From Brienomyrus brachyistius (Eukaryota > Chordata > Actinopteri > Osteoglossiformes > Mormyridae), in the NCBI RefSeq assembly GCF_023856365.1, contig NC_064541.1, positions 25,212,214 through 25,276,213 of the forward strand: a stretch of 64,000 bases of DNA. The letters run 5' to 3'. The position numbers and the translations under genes were made by a program. Numbering within the stretch: the stretch's first letter is position 1; every line of letters starts with the position of its first letter. This document shows positions 52,666 to 64,000 of the stretch, piece by piece. The notes under the pieces were generated by a model, which was not told the DNA's origin, did not search any database, and worked only from the letters and a program-made list of their open reading frames with translations.

Positions 52666-53139
52666 CAATTGCTCAGCCCTTTACATGGTTTTGGAAATAG
52701 TCTTAAGGTTTTGAAAAGATAGTCTTACCAGCTACTATGTAGTGGCACATAAAAAAGTCACTGAGCGCTTTTATTTTTAGTTTTTTTTTTTTATTTGTGC
52801 AGGTGTCAAGCATTTGTTACTCAGCATGTGGAGCAAATAAATTTTAGCTCGAACCTAGAGTCTAATTCCTAATAGAGTTCAGAAGTCAGTATTGCTGTAG
52901 GACTCCTGAACTAGTTTGACTTCAGTGATGGACACACTGCGAATCAGGCTGAGGTTGAAACTTTCAGAGGTTGAAACTGAAACATTGGCCAAAATACTCT
53001 TTGTGGTTTCATGCCTATATATGCGCAGCCTGACGCCCAATCTTCACTGACTGCACATCATTCCATCAGTAAGAGCGTGAAGGTTTAATTAGCAGGATAG
53101 CAACAGCACAGTTGTACATAAAATATTGCAAACCACACA

Positions 53140-53660
53140 ACATAATGGGAGGCACAGCAAAGTTTAAAGGAGGACAAATAGTTGGTGCGTGTCTGGCTGG
53201 TGCATCTGTGACCAGGACAGGAAGTCTTTGTGATGCACTGAGAGCCACGGTACCCTGGGTAATGTCAGCATGCCACCACGAAGGACGGACCACATCCAGC
53301 AGGAGTGACTGGATGCAAGAGGAAGCTGTCCGAAGGCATGTCTGGGCACTAACCCAGATTGTATCCAAAAAACATTAAGCCACAGCTGCCAAACTCCACT
53401 AATACTGCTCATCAGGAGCTTCACAGGGTCAGTATTCATGGTCAGTCTGCTGTAGCCAAACCTTTGGTCACTCGTGCCAATGGCAAGCATCAGTTTCAAT
53501 GGTGCCAGCAGCTCAGATCTTGGGCTCTGGACAATGTGAAACATGATGAGTCCACCTTCACTGGCTTTCCCTCATCCTGGAGAGTTGCAGTGTGGAGACG
53601 CCCCAGATGCCCCCTACAGGTGGACCTACAGATACCTGCAGTGAGGCATGATCACTGAAT
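53140..53660 (+). pseudogene. second Tc1-like transposase fragment, frameshifted
   Basis: Frame one (53,143-53,378) reads KFKGGQIVGACLAGASVTRT and AVRRHVWALTQIVSKKH. The match then shifts frame near 53,375 to QELHRVSIHGQSAVAKPLVT, then LDNVKHDESTFTGFPSSWRV, which contains the first catalytic Asp region (usual form WSDESTF). The rest of the DDE domain is absent or unrecognisable. It is a different family from the element at 46,596. Confidence 0.82.
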
Positions 53661-55188
53661 CATTCATCAAAGGCAGAGACCTCCAGTGCCAAGCCTGGAG
53701 GAGTTTGTGTGAAACGTCAAAAAAAGATGCAGAGCTGTCTAGCTGCCTTACACAAGCTAATTTATGCGAAGCTAAATCGAGTCTCCATTTCACAAAGGAT
53801 GGGCCTTGGACTGTAAAATATCCAGGATGATTATAAAATGTTCTAGACATAGTGGCCCGCACCATCAATTACAGCATTTACAGAAGTTTAATCAGATTTC
53901 AATAAAAACAAAATATCCATTCTTTCACTCAATAAACCCATATTTGCATGGTTTGCTTTTCAGTTATATTAACCATTCTGCATGGATAAAATTTTATCAT
54001 GGAGCATAATATACTAACAAGGGCTTCATATAAAGAGATTTTAAAACAGTTAAATCTCATCAACAATTTAATACCCAACAGTGTTCAATAAAGATGAATA
54101 AAGATTTTGGATCCAACAATCATGACAGGAGAAGAGTGGCATATTTTGCTAACAGGCACGTAGTCTTATGAGGGAAAGGGTTTGAGGAGACCACGTTCTG
54201 TTCCACAACCTTCCACAAACCACGTAATCAGCAGTCTGGCTGGGTAGATACGGAACCATGCCAGTATCAGCTGTAACACAGGAAAGACTAAAGCAAAAGA
54301 TTCCTTTAGAAAACAAGAGATGCCATTCTCCAGGACCATGGCAAAAGACGACAAAGGTCCCAACCAACAGAGTGAAGTTCACAAGATACCCAGGGTTGAG
54401 ATCCAGGTATTTCCAGTATGACCAACCCAAGAAAAAAAGGATTGTGTCTCAAGGATAAGAAATTATGAAGGTCATGTGACTGAGGAACTGAGACAGAGCA
54501 CATGCCATTTACACAGGAGCCGCACATGGAGCATGAGAGCCATGCGTGGAGTATGTTCTTAAGGGGCAAAATGCATATGCATCTTCCAGCATGTTCCTCC
54601 TAAACAATCACATTCCTGCTTTTGCCTGGTAAGTGTTACAGATGGGACCAGGAAGGAACCAGTAGTCAAACATCTTATGTACTGTAAATAAAACTTTATT
54701 AGCCCATTTAAAAATGTATTAATATAGCAACAGCCACAATATGCTCTATAGTACAGAATTTAATGACTTATTTACAATTTACAGTATGCATTTTCTAATA
54801 ACCAGAAAATATAAAGTAGAAAAGCTTTAGTAAACAGTGAAGGATCTATGGCCCATTCACCAATCAGAGCTGAAAAGCGCCAGGAGTTTACGGTTTATAG
54901 GCCAATTCAGTGACGTGATCAGGATACAGGCAGGAAACTGAGTACACACACATAGAAATAAAAATAGAAAGATGGGACACAGGAAGTAAGACAACACACA
55001 CAGGATTGAATTTATTGCACATGTGATTCATTCTTTAAAAGGACAAAAAAGAAAAAAAAATCAAACAAGAAAACCAGACAAATGAGAAATTCAGCATAAA
55101 TAACACACACTATTCTTTGTATTGAACTAGATATGAAGAATCTCTCCCTCTGGTGAATGATCAGTTCTGTGTGCTGTACCATTACCTG

Positions 55189-55290
<102 letters not shown>

Positions 55291-55767
55291 GCCGTACTGC
55301 TTCCTCTTGTAGCTCCGGCAGTCATTCAGCAGCAGTCACTGGGTCAGCGTCTATCCACCGTCCACACCTCAGCGCAGCCATGGCTACAGAAACACAACAA
55401 CAACACAGGCGTTACCCAGAGGCAGATCCACAATGGGGGGCAGACACAGGGAACATTCTGAAACTATTCTTGTGTGCAAGGTCCACCAATAGAAAGCCAA
55501 TGTTTCCTGATCATTAAAATTCATTCTGCTGGCAATTCGGTCAGTGTGTTTCAGTGTCCTGGTGAATAACTCATTAACCTCTGTCAGGATTCCCAATGAG
55601 GCCTGTAAACCTGGCTGCTGGAGTGGAAGGACCCTCCCTCAATCCCAACACTCAGTGCTACATTACCCAGAAGGGAAAACCAAATTGCATCCGGTTAATT
55701 AAACAGTCAAATTATACAGCCAAGGGACATTCGGCTAATGAGCAGGTTTTTCCCACAATTAACAACT

Positions 55768-55773
55768 TTTATT
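55768..55773 (-). terminator. candidate golga4 polyadenylation signal
   Basis: The first AATAAA on the minus strand that I find downstream of the golga4 stop codon is at 55,768-55,773. If used, the 3'UTR would be about 2 kb and would contain the whole 51-bp minisatellite. Variant signals such as ATTAAA were not excluded, so this is only a candidate. Confidence 0.25.
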
Positions 55774-56217
55774 AATAATAAGCTTCTGGAAAAGTGGCCA
55801 AGCACTGAGTTGACTGTGTCATGCATAATATCCATGAATGCAATAGTTTAATGCAATGTCTTTAAATTTCCTTTTAACAATTGCGTATATACTTCACTAC
55901 ACAAGTTGGAGTTTTGATATTTTTAGGTAATAGGTTCGCTTTCTAGCTATAAGCCAAGGACATTTTTTAAAAACACTTGTTCAAGCCAGCTGCCATTCTT
56001 CACTTCTTATGTAATACATGTTCCTCAGCTCCAAAAACACAGGCATCTTAACAACAAAAGCAGAAAAAGACAGCAGTAATTTTTTTATATGATTTGTGGC
56101 AGAATGATCACCTGGATACTCCCATCATGCTACTGCAACACATCGCAGCACTTAAGATGGCCGTCAACTACTCATGGAAGTAAGGTTATATAACATAGCT
56201 TTAAAAATATCACTTTC

Positions 56218-57562
56218 CAAGGTCCCTAAGTAACGTAATGCAGTGCTGAAGATGGCCTATCAGCTTCCGGTGGCCCTAAGGTAACGTAATGTAGCGCTGA
56301 AGATGGCCTATCGAATTCCGGTGGCCCTAAGGTAAGGTAATGTAGCGCTGAAGATGACCTATCAGCTTCCGGTGGCCCTAAGATAACGTAATATAGCGCT
56401 GAAGATGGCCTATCGAATTCCGGTGGCCCTAAGGTAACGTAATGTAGCGCTGAAGATGGCCTATCAGCTTCCGGTGGCCCTAAGGTAACGTAATGTAGCG
56501 CTGAAGATGGCCTATCAGCTTCCGGTGGCCCTAAGGTAACGTAATGTAGCGCTGAAGATGGCCTATCAGCTTCCGGTGGCCCTAAGGTAACGTAATGTAG
56601 CGCTGAAGATGGCCTATCGAATTCCGGTGGCCCTAAGGTAAGGTAATGTAGCGCTGAAGATGACCTATCAGCTTCCGGTGGCCCTAAGATAACGTAATAT
56701 AGCGCTGAAGATGGCCTATCGAATTCCGGTGGCCCTAAGGTAACGTAATGTAGCGCTGAAGATGGCCTATCAGCTTCCGGTGGCCCTAAGGTAACGTAAT
56801 GTAGCGCTGAAGATGGCCTATCAGCTTCCGGTGGCCCTAAGGTAACGTAATGTAGCGCTGAAGATGGCCTATCAGCTTCCGGTGGCCCTAAGGTAACGTA
56901 ATGTAACGCTGAAGATGGCCTAATCGAATTCCGGTGGCCCTAAGGTAACGTAATGTAGCGCTGAAGATGGCCTATCAGCTTCCGGTGGCCCTAAGATAAC
57001 GTAATGTAACGCTGAAGATGGCCTATCAGCTTCCGGTGGCCCTAAGGTAACGTAATGTAGCGCTGAAGATGGCCTATCAGCTTCCGGTGGCCCTAAGATA
57101 ACGTAATGTAACGCTGAAGATGGCCTATCAGCTTCCGGTGGCCCTAAGGTAACGTAATGTAGCGCTGAAGATGGCCTATCAGCTTCCGGTGGCCCTAAGG
57201 TAACGTAATGTAGCGTTGAAGATGGTCTATTGAATTCCGGCGGCCCTAAGGTAATGTAATGTAGCGCTGAAGATGGCCTATCAGCTTCCGGTGGCCCTAA
57301 GGTAACGTAATGTAACGCTGAAGATGGCCTATCAGCTTCCGGTGGCCCTAAGGTAACGTAATGTAACGCTGAAGATGGCCTATCAGCTTCCGGTGGCCCT
57401 AAGGTAACGTAATGTAGCACTGAAGATGGCCTATCAGCTTCCGGTGGCCCTAAGGTAACGTAATTTAACGCTGAAGATCGCCTATCAGCTTCCGGTGGCC
57501 CTTAGGTAATGCAATGCAGCGCTGAAGATGGCCTGCCGCCTTTCAGTGACCGTAAGGTAATG
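56218..57562. repeat. 51-bp minisatellite downstream of the golga4 stop codon
   Basis: About 26 copies of a 51-bp unit (ttccggtggccctaaggtaa, cgtaatgtagcgctgaagat, ggcctatcagc). Because 51 is a multiple of three, one minus-strand frame repeats LHYVTLGPPEADRPSSA for 166 codons, an artefact. Two main types alternate (cagcttc and cgaattc). On the gene strand it lies 270 bp to 1.6 kb past the golga4 stop, so it may be transcribed in the 3'UTR. Confidence 0.96.
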
Positions 57563-57832
57563 TAAAATAACAACGCTGATAGCCCTAAGACAGCCCCATG
57601 CTCCTAAAGGGCTTAATCTATAGTTTTGTAATACTGCTGATCGCTGCTAGGAGGCAGCATACACTACCTACTGCAGCAGAAACATGCAATCCAAGCTTAC
57701 AGCACAATGCAGATGGACAAGCACCCAGGCAAAGCCAAGCCTGCGACGAGGGACATAGGAGCTTTGAGGGCAAAGGTGAAAGGAGGACATCCACTCACCG
57801 CCACAATAGCCCTGCCTAGTCTTGGGCTGCCC

Positions 57833-57862
57833 TCAGAATATACCCCCAGAGGCAGAGCTGAA
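57833..57862 (-). CDS. golga4: golga4 terminal coding exon, 9 codons plus stop
   Basis: Acceptor CTGGCTCTGTAG|TTC opens nine codons, FSSASGGIF, then TGA at 57,833-57,835. Human GOLGA4 ends LMFTSPRSGIF, so the last residues and the phase-0 junction agree. It is too short to be found as an open frame alone. Confidence 0.82.
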   Translation of the reverse strand, partial: FSSASGGIF

Positions 57863-59574
57863 CTACAGAGCCAGGAAGACAACACAGTGCAGAGGTTAGC
57901 GCTAAATTTAGTAAAGTGTTACCAGAGCTGTTAGCAGCATGTTAGGAGTTAGCAGCATGTTAGGAGTTAGCAGCATGATTAGCAGATTCCACATTAGAAG
58001 GCAGAACCAAGGGTGATTTTTTACATCTTGTTAGTTTAAAGGCAGAACTTACAAAGCGTCTGCAGACCCTTCTGATGGGCCATGTGTGGAGTTGGGGTAC
58101 AGAACCGTGTTGTGGGCTGTGTGCCATTTAGAGTGGCAGCAGAGCAAAATACTTACAAGGGTTCGGGAATCCTCCTTCTCCAGAATCTTCTGGGCCTGAT
58201 CAGGGGGGAACTTCAGCACGGAGGTTATGACTTTAGCCATCGTCTGTACGGAGAGGCAGAGACACTCAGCAATAAGGTGTCTGTCTGACTTTAACCCCTT
58301 TCCAGAGGACCACCTGTCAGGACCCACTCATGCCCCCACGTGGTAGAAGCCAGCGCAGTGCACAGCTCAATCTGCCCCGATTATACCAGCTTTGCTCCTG
58401 CGCTCCCTGTCTAATGTCTAACTACATCCCCACATCTGAGAGTAATTAAACTCTGGAGGAGAGCCAGAAAAAACACTATGAACACCCCTTACGGCTTGGT
58501 ATGGTACAGCCCAACCCTCCCCCGCTGAGTTAACAGTGTGGTTAACTACAGCAGGAGAGTTTAGCATGGAGACCACTAGGTCACCAGGATTGCCCCCACT
58601 CCTGGGGAAAGGAGCCCTGCTGATTACACAGCCCAACAACAGTGTAGTTACATAGAGGTACAGTGATGCAGTAGGAGCCCGGGGGTGGTGGTGCTGGTGG
58701 TTAGTGTTTATGAGCCGCTTGGTCACACGGGAACCAAGTCCAGGGAGAACCAAAGTGTAACACTGCAACCATCACAAAGATATCGGAGTAATCCAGCTGG
58801 CGTACAGGGTGAGAGCAGCGAGCACAGACTGGACGCACAAGCGAGAAATGTGAGTATGCTGACGTGAGTGAGGTGTGCAGTGCGAGGACAGCACGACGGA
58901 TCACAGTGAGGTCCCTGTCGCTCGGCACCAGACCCATCCTCACCTTAGTTTCCCGGCCCATCATGTACTCAAACATCACCTTCCTCAAGTACTCAAACTC
59001 TGTGGGCTCGGAAAAGGCATCTGAACTATAGTGTCCAGCATCTGCAAAAGAAAGTAAAAAGTTTCACTTCATTTTAAAAAGATGAATTTACGTGCTGAAT
59101 TGCATCCATGGCTTGCAACAAGCCTCTGACACTGCTTTTCTGCCATGCAGTCCCGATGCCAAAGAAGACTTGCCCCAGTGACATGTGACGTATACCACAG
59201 CAGCCAGGCGGGGTGAGTTTGCTGCAGGGTTGGTAAAATCACCAACCCCAGACCTTGGAACCGTTTCTTCACTGTTTGACAGTGGGAACCACACATATGA
59301 CACTCATTTGCACAACTTCAATGCATCTTACAAAGATGATCCCTATTAAATTTTGACTCATTTGCATGCAAGACCAAATTTAACTGCAAGTCTATACCAA
59401 TTAAAGCATAAATTATGGTGGCAACAATTATTTAATGTCTTTCAATACAGTACTTTAAAGAAGGGTGCGAACGGTTTTATAAACTTTAAAAAAACTAATA
59501 AGGACAGAGATGTAGGTGCTACATACAACTGAGATGTTTGCTGGTTTCTCACACCAACAAAAGCAACACCATTA

Positions 59575-59639
<65 letters not shown>

Positions 59640-62600
59640 AAACCAAAACAAGGCAGCACAGCTGAATGCGACACTGCAGCATGGGCACAGACTCACAGGG
59701 TCAAAGCTGAAATAACTTCAGAAGCTTAATAGCTTCCTCTGGACCTCAGTCTTTGCCACCAAGAAGCTGCCCCTGGTTTCCAAGCATCTCAGCTAAGCAC
59801 TAAAACAAAGAGGAATGCTGGAGTAGGGGATCTATGTATGAGCTGAGCGGGGCTGTGAACGGATGGGGGCGGCTCCATGGGGGGAAATCTGAAGCAGCAG
59901 TTTTCCCACAGCACTAAAGCCCATGAGCAACAGCAAGCCCATGGTCAGCCTTCCAGGCTGTCTGGTTGCGTGTCAGTTGCATATTCAACTTTACTATTCC
60001 TGACAGGAAGAGGGGAAAAGACCCTTATTAATGATCCCATTCTTCAGGAATGCCACCCCACCCAGACAGAAAGCACTGGTGTGTAGTGTAATTGAAACCA
60101 GGGAACGAAAGCCAGCAGGGCAAGTGGTTTTCAATGGAGTCACAGTGAGCAGCCTTACGTACTAAGACTGGAGCTATCACAGCTTGCAGCCTTCATTCCC
60201 AACACAGGAGTCGTCAAAAGCAGCAACCTTACTTTCCAAGACAGGCGGAGTCACAGTCGGCAGCCGTTCTAACTAACATAGGAGTCACAGTCGGCAGCCG
60301 TTCTAACTAACATAGGAGTCACAGTCGGCAGCCGTTCTTACTAACATAGGAGTCACAGCCGGCAGCCGTTCTTACTAACATAGGAGTCACAGTCGGCAGC
60401 CGTTCTTACTGACATAGGAGTCACAGCCGGCAGCCGTTCTTACTGACATAGGAGTCACAGCCGGCAGCCGTTCTTACTGACATAGGAGTCACAGTCGGCA
60501 GCCGTTCTTACTGACATAGGAGTCACAGCCGGCAACCTTTCTTACTAACATAGGAGTCACAGCCAGCAACCTTTCTTACTAACACAGGAGTCACAGTCAG
60601 CAGCCGTCCTTACGGACACATGACGAGTCAGTCAGCAGCCTGTCTCTCTACGCCTCACATGCTCCACAGATCTCCACTCATTATCCTGCCAATTCCAAAC
60701 AGGCACCAACTGCACTGCCCTATCGCAGACGCAGACTGCAGATGCTTATCTACACCAGGGCCATTTGTGTGAAGTGAATGGGTCCCCTTCATCCCATACT
60801 CCTCTCTCATGGGGGAATATACCTAAAAGTAAAACACCATTAATACCGTTGCGGCACACCACACCACCCCCATTTCCTCATGTTCTGGTTTATCTTCATA
60901 ACCTGAAGCAGTCAGTGGGTTTGATGAATGAATGTCTGAAAGCCTTTTCACAAGACAGAATAGGCACAGGGGACAGACCAGACCGCTCTCAGGGCTGACG
61001 TCACTGTTCTATTAATGTTGTCTTTTTAATTCTCATCCTGAATTGATAAACAAGTGTACAATGGAGTACTCCAGATGTTTCCTGAGATAAACCAATCACA
61101 ACGACACTTCTGACGGTCTGACCTGGTCTTCTGTCTGCAAACATGTCCATGATCTGTCATCCCATCCAGCAATAAAAACAAAACTCTGCCCAGTAATGGT
61201 ACCCAGTGGACCACTGCTTCCCAACCCGGTCCTCAGGACCTCACAGGCAGTTAATATTTTTGCTCCCTCCCAGCACCCTGCCAGATGATCCACATTTTTT
61301 GGTCCCTCCAAGTGGGAGCATAAACGCGGACTTTCTGTGGGTCCCCAAGACTAGATGGGAAATACTGCGGTACACTGAAAAGAGCCGATGGGCAGATCGC
61401 CGCCGCTTCCAGCACCATTCATGATATTACGAGAGATAATTCTCGTAGATGACACGTGAACATTAATCACAAGTCTTGAAGTGAACACACAACACGCCTG
61501 TCATTTAAAGGGCGAGAATAAAGACCACGTTTATTTTATATGGTATTACTGGGCATCACTATTTATTATAAACAGAAATGAAACCAAGTGAAGTTCTTTA
61601 AATCTTCTTGGGTGATGCTTAAGCAAGTCATCAAAAAGGACAGAAGCTCCATTCATGCACGACAGACTAAAACGTCCACAATGGCTCCACCATGACATGC
61701 ACAGTGAAGTGTGCCACCTCTAAAGAAATGCATGTGAGCAGGAGCCCCCTACAGGCTAACTTCTGAGTTGCGGGATACCGCGGCATGCAGAATGGAGGTA
61801 CAGTTACACACCCTCGCACATACAGACTATCAGCCAACCCCTGTGCCCTGCCGCCAGGGCGATGCCTTCCTGTTTCCATGGAAAAGGAAGGGCCATATGT
61901 GGAATCGAGGAGTGAGCAGACACACTAGGGAGCCTGATGTAACTGCCCTTTGCTGGGATGGATGCAGACAGAGTGCTCCGGGGTCAAGCTGATGGCTCAC
62001 CACCTCTCACAACGGTGAGGACAATTGTGATACCCGGGCCATGACGACAGCAAGCCCACTCACCTCGGCGCATCGTCCCCAGATGAGTTACAACAGAATT
62101 CTTATGTAGACACCTCAGCCGGTCTTCCAGAGAGTGGATCTACAGAATGACAAGTCAACAAAGCAGAGTAATACTTCTTGTGTAACACAACAAAACAAAT
62201 AATTACCATTATCGTCATTATTATTATTTTTATTCTTATTATTATTATATGGGGTGTAACGGCGGCTCAGAGGTCAGTAAAATAGCTTCACATCACCAGG
62301 GGTACGGCTTCAATTCCTGCCCAGTGGCTGCATGGATGGTATCACAGCTCAGCTTAAAAATAGGTAAACCCTAAACTGGCTGCAGTGTTAGTGATTAGCC
62401 TGAGGAGGACTGACAGCCTGTTCTATCCCCTGCCTGATTCCCAGCGGAGGGTCTCCGCTGTGCTGCTGGACATCTCATGATATCCACACCTGACCTGGAC
62501 ATGACCTCATGCAAACTTCAGGCACGTAAGCGGCAGCTCCATGTTGAAGCTCGAAATCACATGGCTTCCACAACAGCACCAGATATGACATTAGTGCAAC

Positions 62601-63063
62601 ATTGGGTACCAACTTTAATCGTCTCTTTTATAATATACATTTGCTATTTTGGTGATATTAGTGCAACATTGGGAACAGATTTTTTTTTTTTTTTTTTTTA
62701 TATCGACAAGAGTGGATGTTAACAGTCTTTTAAATTTGCTGTTTCGGTGTGAAATTCTTTATATAGCTTAAGCTTAAACACCTTTATAAAGCTAAAGGTA
62801 TAAGAAATATACTGTTGGTAAATACACTATCTATCCAGGTGTTCAGCCTACTGAGTTCCCATTAGAAGGCTCGTGTGTGGATTAGGCGGGGAGGTCATGT
62901 GACTTCCGGCCCCACAGTGGAGAGCCTCAGGTCAGTGGTGACCCGGGGATCTGCAGCCAGACCCTTCTCGCTGGCACTGGGACTGATCACCAACCTTCTC
63001 CTGGTACTCCTGCTCCTTCAGCCTGGCCTCACTGAGTAGAGTGGTCTTCTGAGCCAGCTGTGC
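57833..63063 (-). CDS. golga4: golga4, golgin-245/p230, last five coding exons
   Basis: Golgin-245 is a long coiled-coil tether on the trans-Golgi network; its C-terminal GRIP domain docks on Arl1-GTP. Five exons give 119 codons plus a stop, in one frame. The first two carry coiled-coil sequence (AQLAQKTTLLSEARLKEQEY, IHSLEDRLR). The third and fourth carry the GRIP domain: EPTEFEYLRKVMFEYMMGRE and TMAKVITSVLKFPPDQAQ. The fifth encodes the conserved last residues before the stop. All five match the human GOLGA4 C-terminus as I recall it, and the neighbour is itga9 as in human. The rest of this protein, over 2,000 residues in human, lies off the right edge. Confidence 0.93.
57932..57980. repeat. 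18-bp x 3 short tandem repeat
   Basis: Three copies of about 'agcagcatgttaggagtt' lie just upstream, in gene sense, of the golga4 terminal exon. Confidence 0.85.
58157..58243 (-). CDS. golga4: golga4 GRIP domain exon 2
   Basis: Acceptor TGTACAG|ACG and donor ACCCTT|GTAAGT bound 29 codons: TMAKVITSVLKFPPDQAQ then KILEKEDSRTL. This is the second half of the GRIP helix bundle and nearly matches human. Confidence 0.95.
58944..59041 (-). CDS. golga4: golga4 GRIP domain exon 1
   Basis: Acceptor TTTGCAG|AT and donor ACTAAG|GTGAGG. It encodes DAGHYSSDAFSEPTEFEYLR then KVMFEYMMGRETK. EFEYLRKV contains the tyrosine conserved in GRIP domains and needed for Golgi targeting. 98 bp, phase 0 end. Confidence 0.95.
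59578..59638. repeat. (CT)n(CA)n compound microsatellite
   Basis: A short CT run followed by about 20 CA repeats in a golga4 intron. Confidence 0.95.
60137..60640. repeat. 34-bp minisatellite in a golga4 intron
   Basis: About 11 clear copies (60,240-60,630) of 'cataggagtcacagccggca' then 'gccgttcttactga', with diverged copies at both edges. Variants include cagtcgg/cagccgg and ctaac/ctgac. Confidence 0.93.
61212..61371. mobile_element. fish MITE with imperfect terminal inverted repeats
   Basis: The left end 'cactgcttcccaacccggtc' and the inverted right end 'cagtatttcccatctagtct' with 'ggggacccacag' form the TIR of a common fish MITE (typical end AGTGTTTCCCAACCCGGTCC). 160 bp, no coding content. 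The target duplication is unclear. Confidence 0.6.
62064..62139 (-). CDS. golga4: golga4 exon before the GRIP domain
   Basis: Acceptor TTCTGTAG|ATC and donor CCGAG|GTGAGT. It encodes IHSLEDRLRCLHKNSVVTHL then GTMRR. IHSLEDRL equals human IHNLEDRL; the remainder is divergent linker. 76 bp, one base into the Asp codon completed by the next exon. Confidence 0.87.
62250..62465 (+). mobile_element. degenerate SINE copy
   Basis: 'acggcggctcagaggtcagt', 'ggtacggcttcaattcctgc' and 'aaactggctgcagtg' follow the layout of the SINE at 50,406 with heavy decay. No clear tail. Confidence 0.45.
62995..63063 (-). CDS. golga4: golga4 coiled-coil exon
   Basis: Acceptor TTCCCAG|GCA and donor GAGAAG|GTTGGT bound 23 codons encoding AQLAQKTTLLSEARLKEQEY then QEK. 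Human GOLGA4 has LAQKTTLISDSKLKEQEF here. Heptad-like spacing of Leu and Ala is consistent with coiled coil. Confidence 0.9.
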
Positions 63064-64000
63064 CTGGGAAAGCACAACAAAATAATGTTTAAAAAAGGGT
63101 AGGAAGTGGAGGTGAGAAATGGAGAGAGAGTGAAGCAGAACACGAGGGCTACAGTAAAGTAAGCAAACACTATATGACAATTGCTTTACTCTGTCAGAAG
63201 ACACACAAATTAATATTTGTTAATGTATTTGTTAATATGTGTTTATTAAAATGTCTTTATGCGACACATTAGGAATGAACTTCTTATATTGGTCAGAGCT
63301 GTCCAGTGTACAGGAAGAAATTTCTAATTTAATACATATAGTTTTCAGGGAAAAAAGCACAACAACAACACAACAAAGCTTTTGCCATCCCAGAAATGTG
63401 AGTTAAAATAAAATGTGAAAGTATTACAAGTAAGTTCATAATAAAAGTCAAATTTGGAGTTCCCATGATGTTTCATACCCTGGAAACTCATGAGACAAGC
63501 ATTAGAGGACCCCCTAGTGGCAAAGATAGGAAATGTCCTCAAGTCTAAAGTACATATCTGAGCTCCATTGCTGGCTGACTGCAGGCCCAACAGCAGCTAA
63601 ATGACGCTGCTGCAAACCTAAAGCTGAAGCATGTTACACACTTACTGCCCTAATTTTGGGGCTGGGTGCAAAAGTAACAACAGTGTTTAAGTGGAAACCA
63701 GGGAGGAAGCAACAGGCACTGAATTCAGCCAATTACTGTCGAAAGCCAACATGGGGCAACAGCCCGCCAGAGCTACTAACGCTCTCCAGACAGAGGGAGT
63801 ACACTGGCAGGAGCAGCAGGGCGAGTGGAAAACTGGGGCTGAGTCACTTCCTCATGGATGAGAAGAGTAGCAGCACCCCTCCTGGGCGGAGGTCAACCCC
63901 AGCCCCCGAATGAAGCCCAAAAGTAGAGGAAGCCAGGTGCTGTGCTCAGCTGAAACACTCAGAATGTGAAAAGCTATAAAACTGAAAGTGCAAGGCCTGC
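63064..64000. other. golga4 intron to the window edge
   Basis: No coiled-coil exon or element recognised; the next upstream golga4 exon must lie beyond 64,000. Confidence 0.55.

Larger units (their letters stand above)
59042..62063. other. golga4 intron
   Basis: Contains the compound microsatellite, the 34-bp minisatellite and the MITE listed separately. No exon seen. Confidence 0.55.

Noticed and set aside
54149..54569. Overlapping 87-93 codon minus-strand frames in the intergenic region
   Set aside because: No motif, no conservation cue, and different frames overlap; likely chance.
56920..57420. 166-codon frame repeating LHYVTLGPPEADRPSSA
   Set aside because: A 51-bp minisatellite whose unit is a multiple of three; the frame has no start context beyond the repeat and follows the golga4 stop.

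Overview
This window looks like nuclear DNA of a ray-finned fish, most likely a teleost. The evidence is conserved vertebrate exons with GT-AG splice sites, large introns, Tc1/mariner transposons of kinds common in fish, a fish-type tRNA-derived SINE, L1/Tx1-like LINE sequence and many minisatellites. I cannot name the species. Nothing bacterial or operon-like is present. Almost every long open frame here is a stop-free tandem repeat or a transposon, not a gene.

Two host genes are supported, both on the minus strand. (1) itga9, integrin alpha-9: 18 coding exons between 49,296 (start codon) and 3,195 give 687 codons in one continuous frame. They cover the signal peptide, the whole beta-propeller with three cation-binding loops, the thigh region and the start of the calf region. 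The remaining C-terminal third, including the membrane span and cytoplasmic tail, lies off the left edge. (2) golga4, golgin-245/p230: the last five coding exons, between 63,063 and the stop codon at 57,833, encode the coiled-coil end and the GRIP domain. Its 5' part lies off the right edge. The order golga4 then itga9 on the same strand is the order I recall at human 3p22, which supports both calls.

Layout from left to right. 1-3,194: intron after the last visible itga9 exon, with a 16-bp minisatellite and an 828-bp Tigger-like DNA element. 3,195-10,519: exons 18 to 16, with a 43-bp minisatellite beside exon 17. 10,520-22,626: a 12-kb intron holding a 1.95-kb alternating purine-pyrimidine array (16-bp unit) and a 44-bp minisatellite split by a solo LTR. 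22,627-33,766: exons 15 to 4, closely spaced. 33,767-44,836: exon 3 and intron 2, with an L1/Tx1-like LINE nested in an older LINE. 44,837-49,296: exons 2 and 1, with a 41-bp minisatellite and a nearly intact Tc1 transposon. 49,297-57,832: promoter region and intergenic DNA with a SINE, broken Tc1/mariner pieces and a 51-bp minisatellite that may lie in the golga4 3'UTR. 57,833-64,000: golga4 exons with a 34-bp minisatellite.

I did not find a new multi-gene system. The most informative structures are the LINE-in-LINE insertion (15-bp target duplication, disrupting the older element's RT active-site region), the solo LTR whose removal exactly restores the minisatellite unit, the long Z-DNA-prone array, and the higher-order structure inside two minisatellites.
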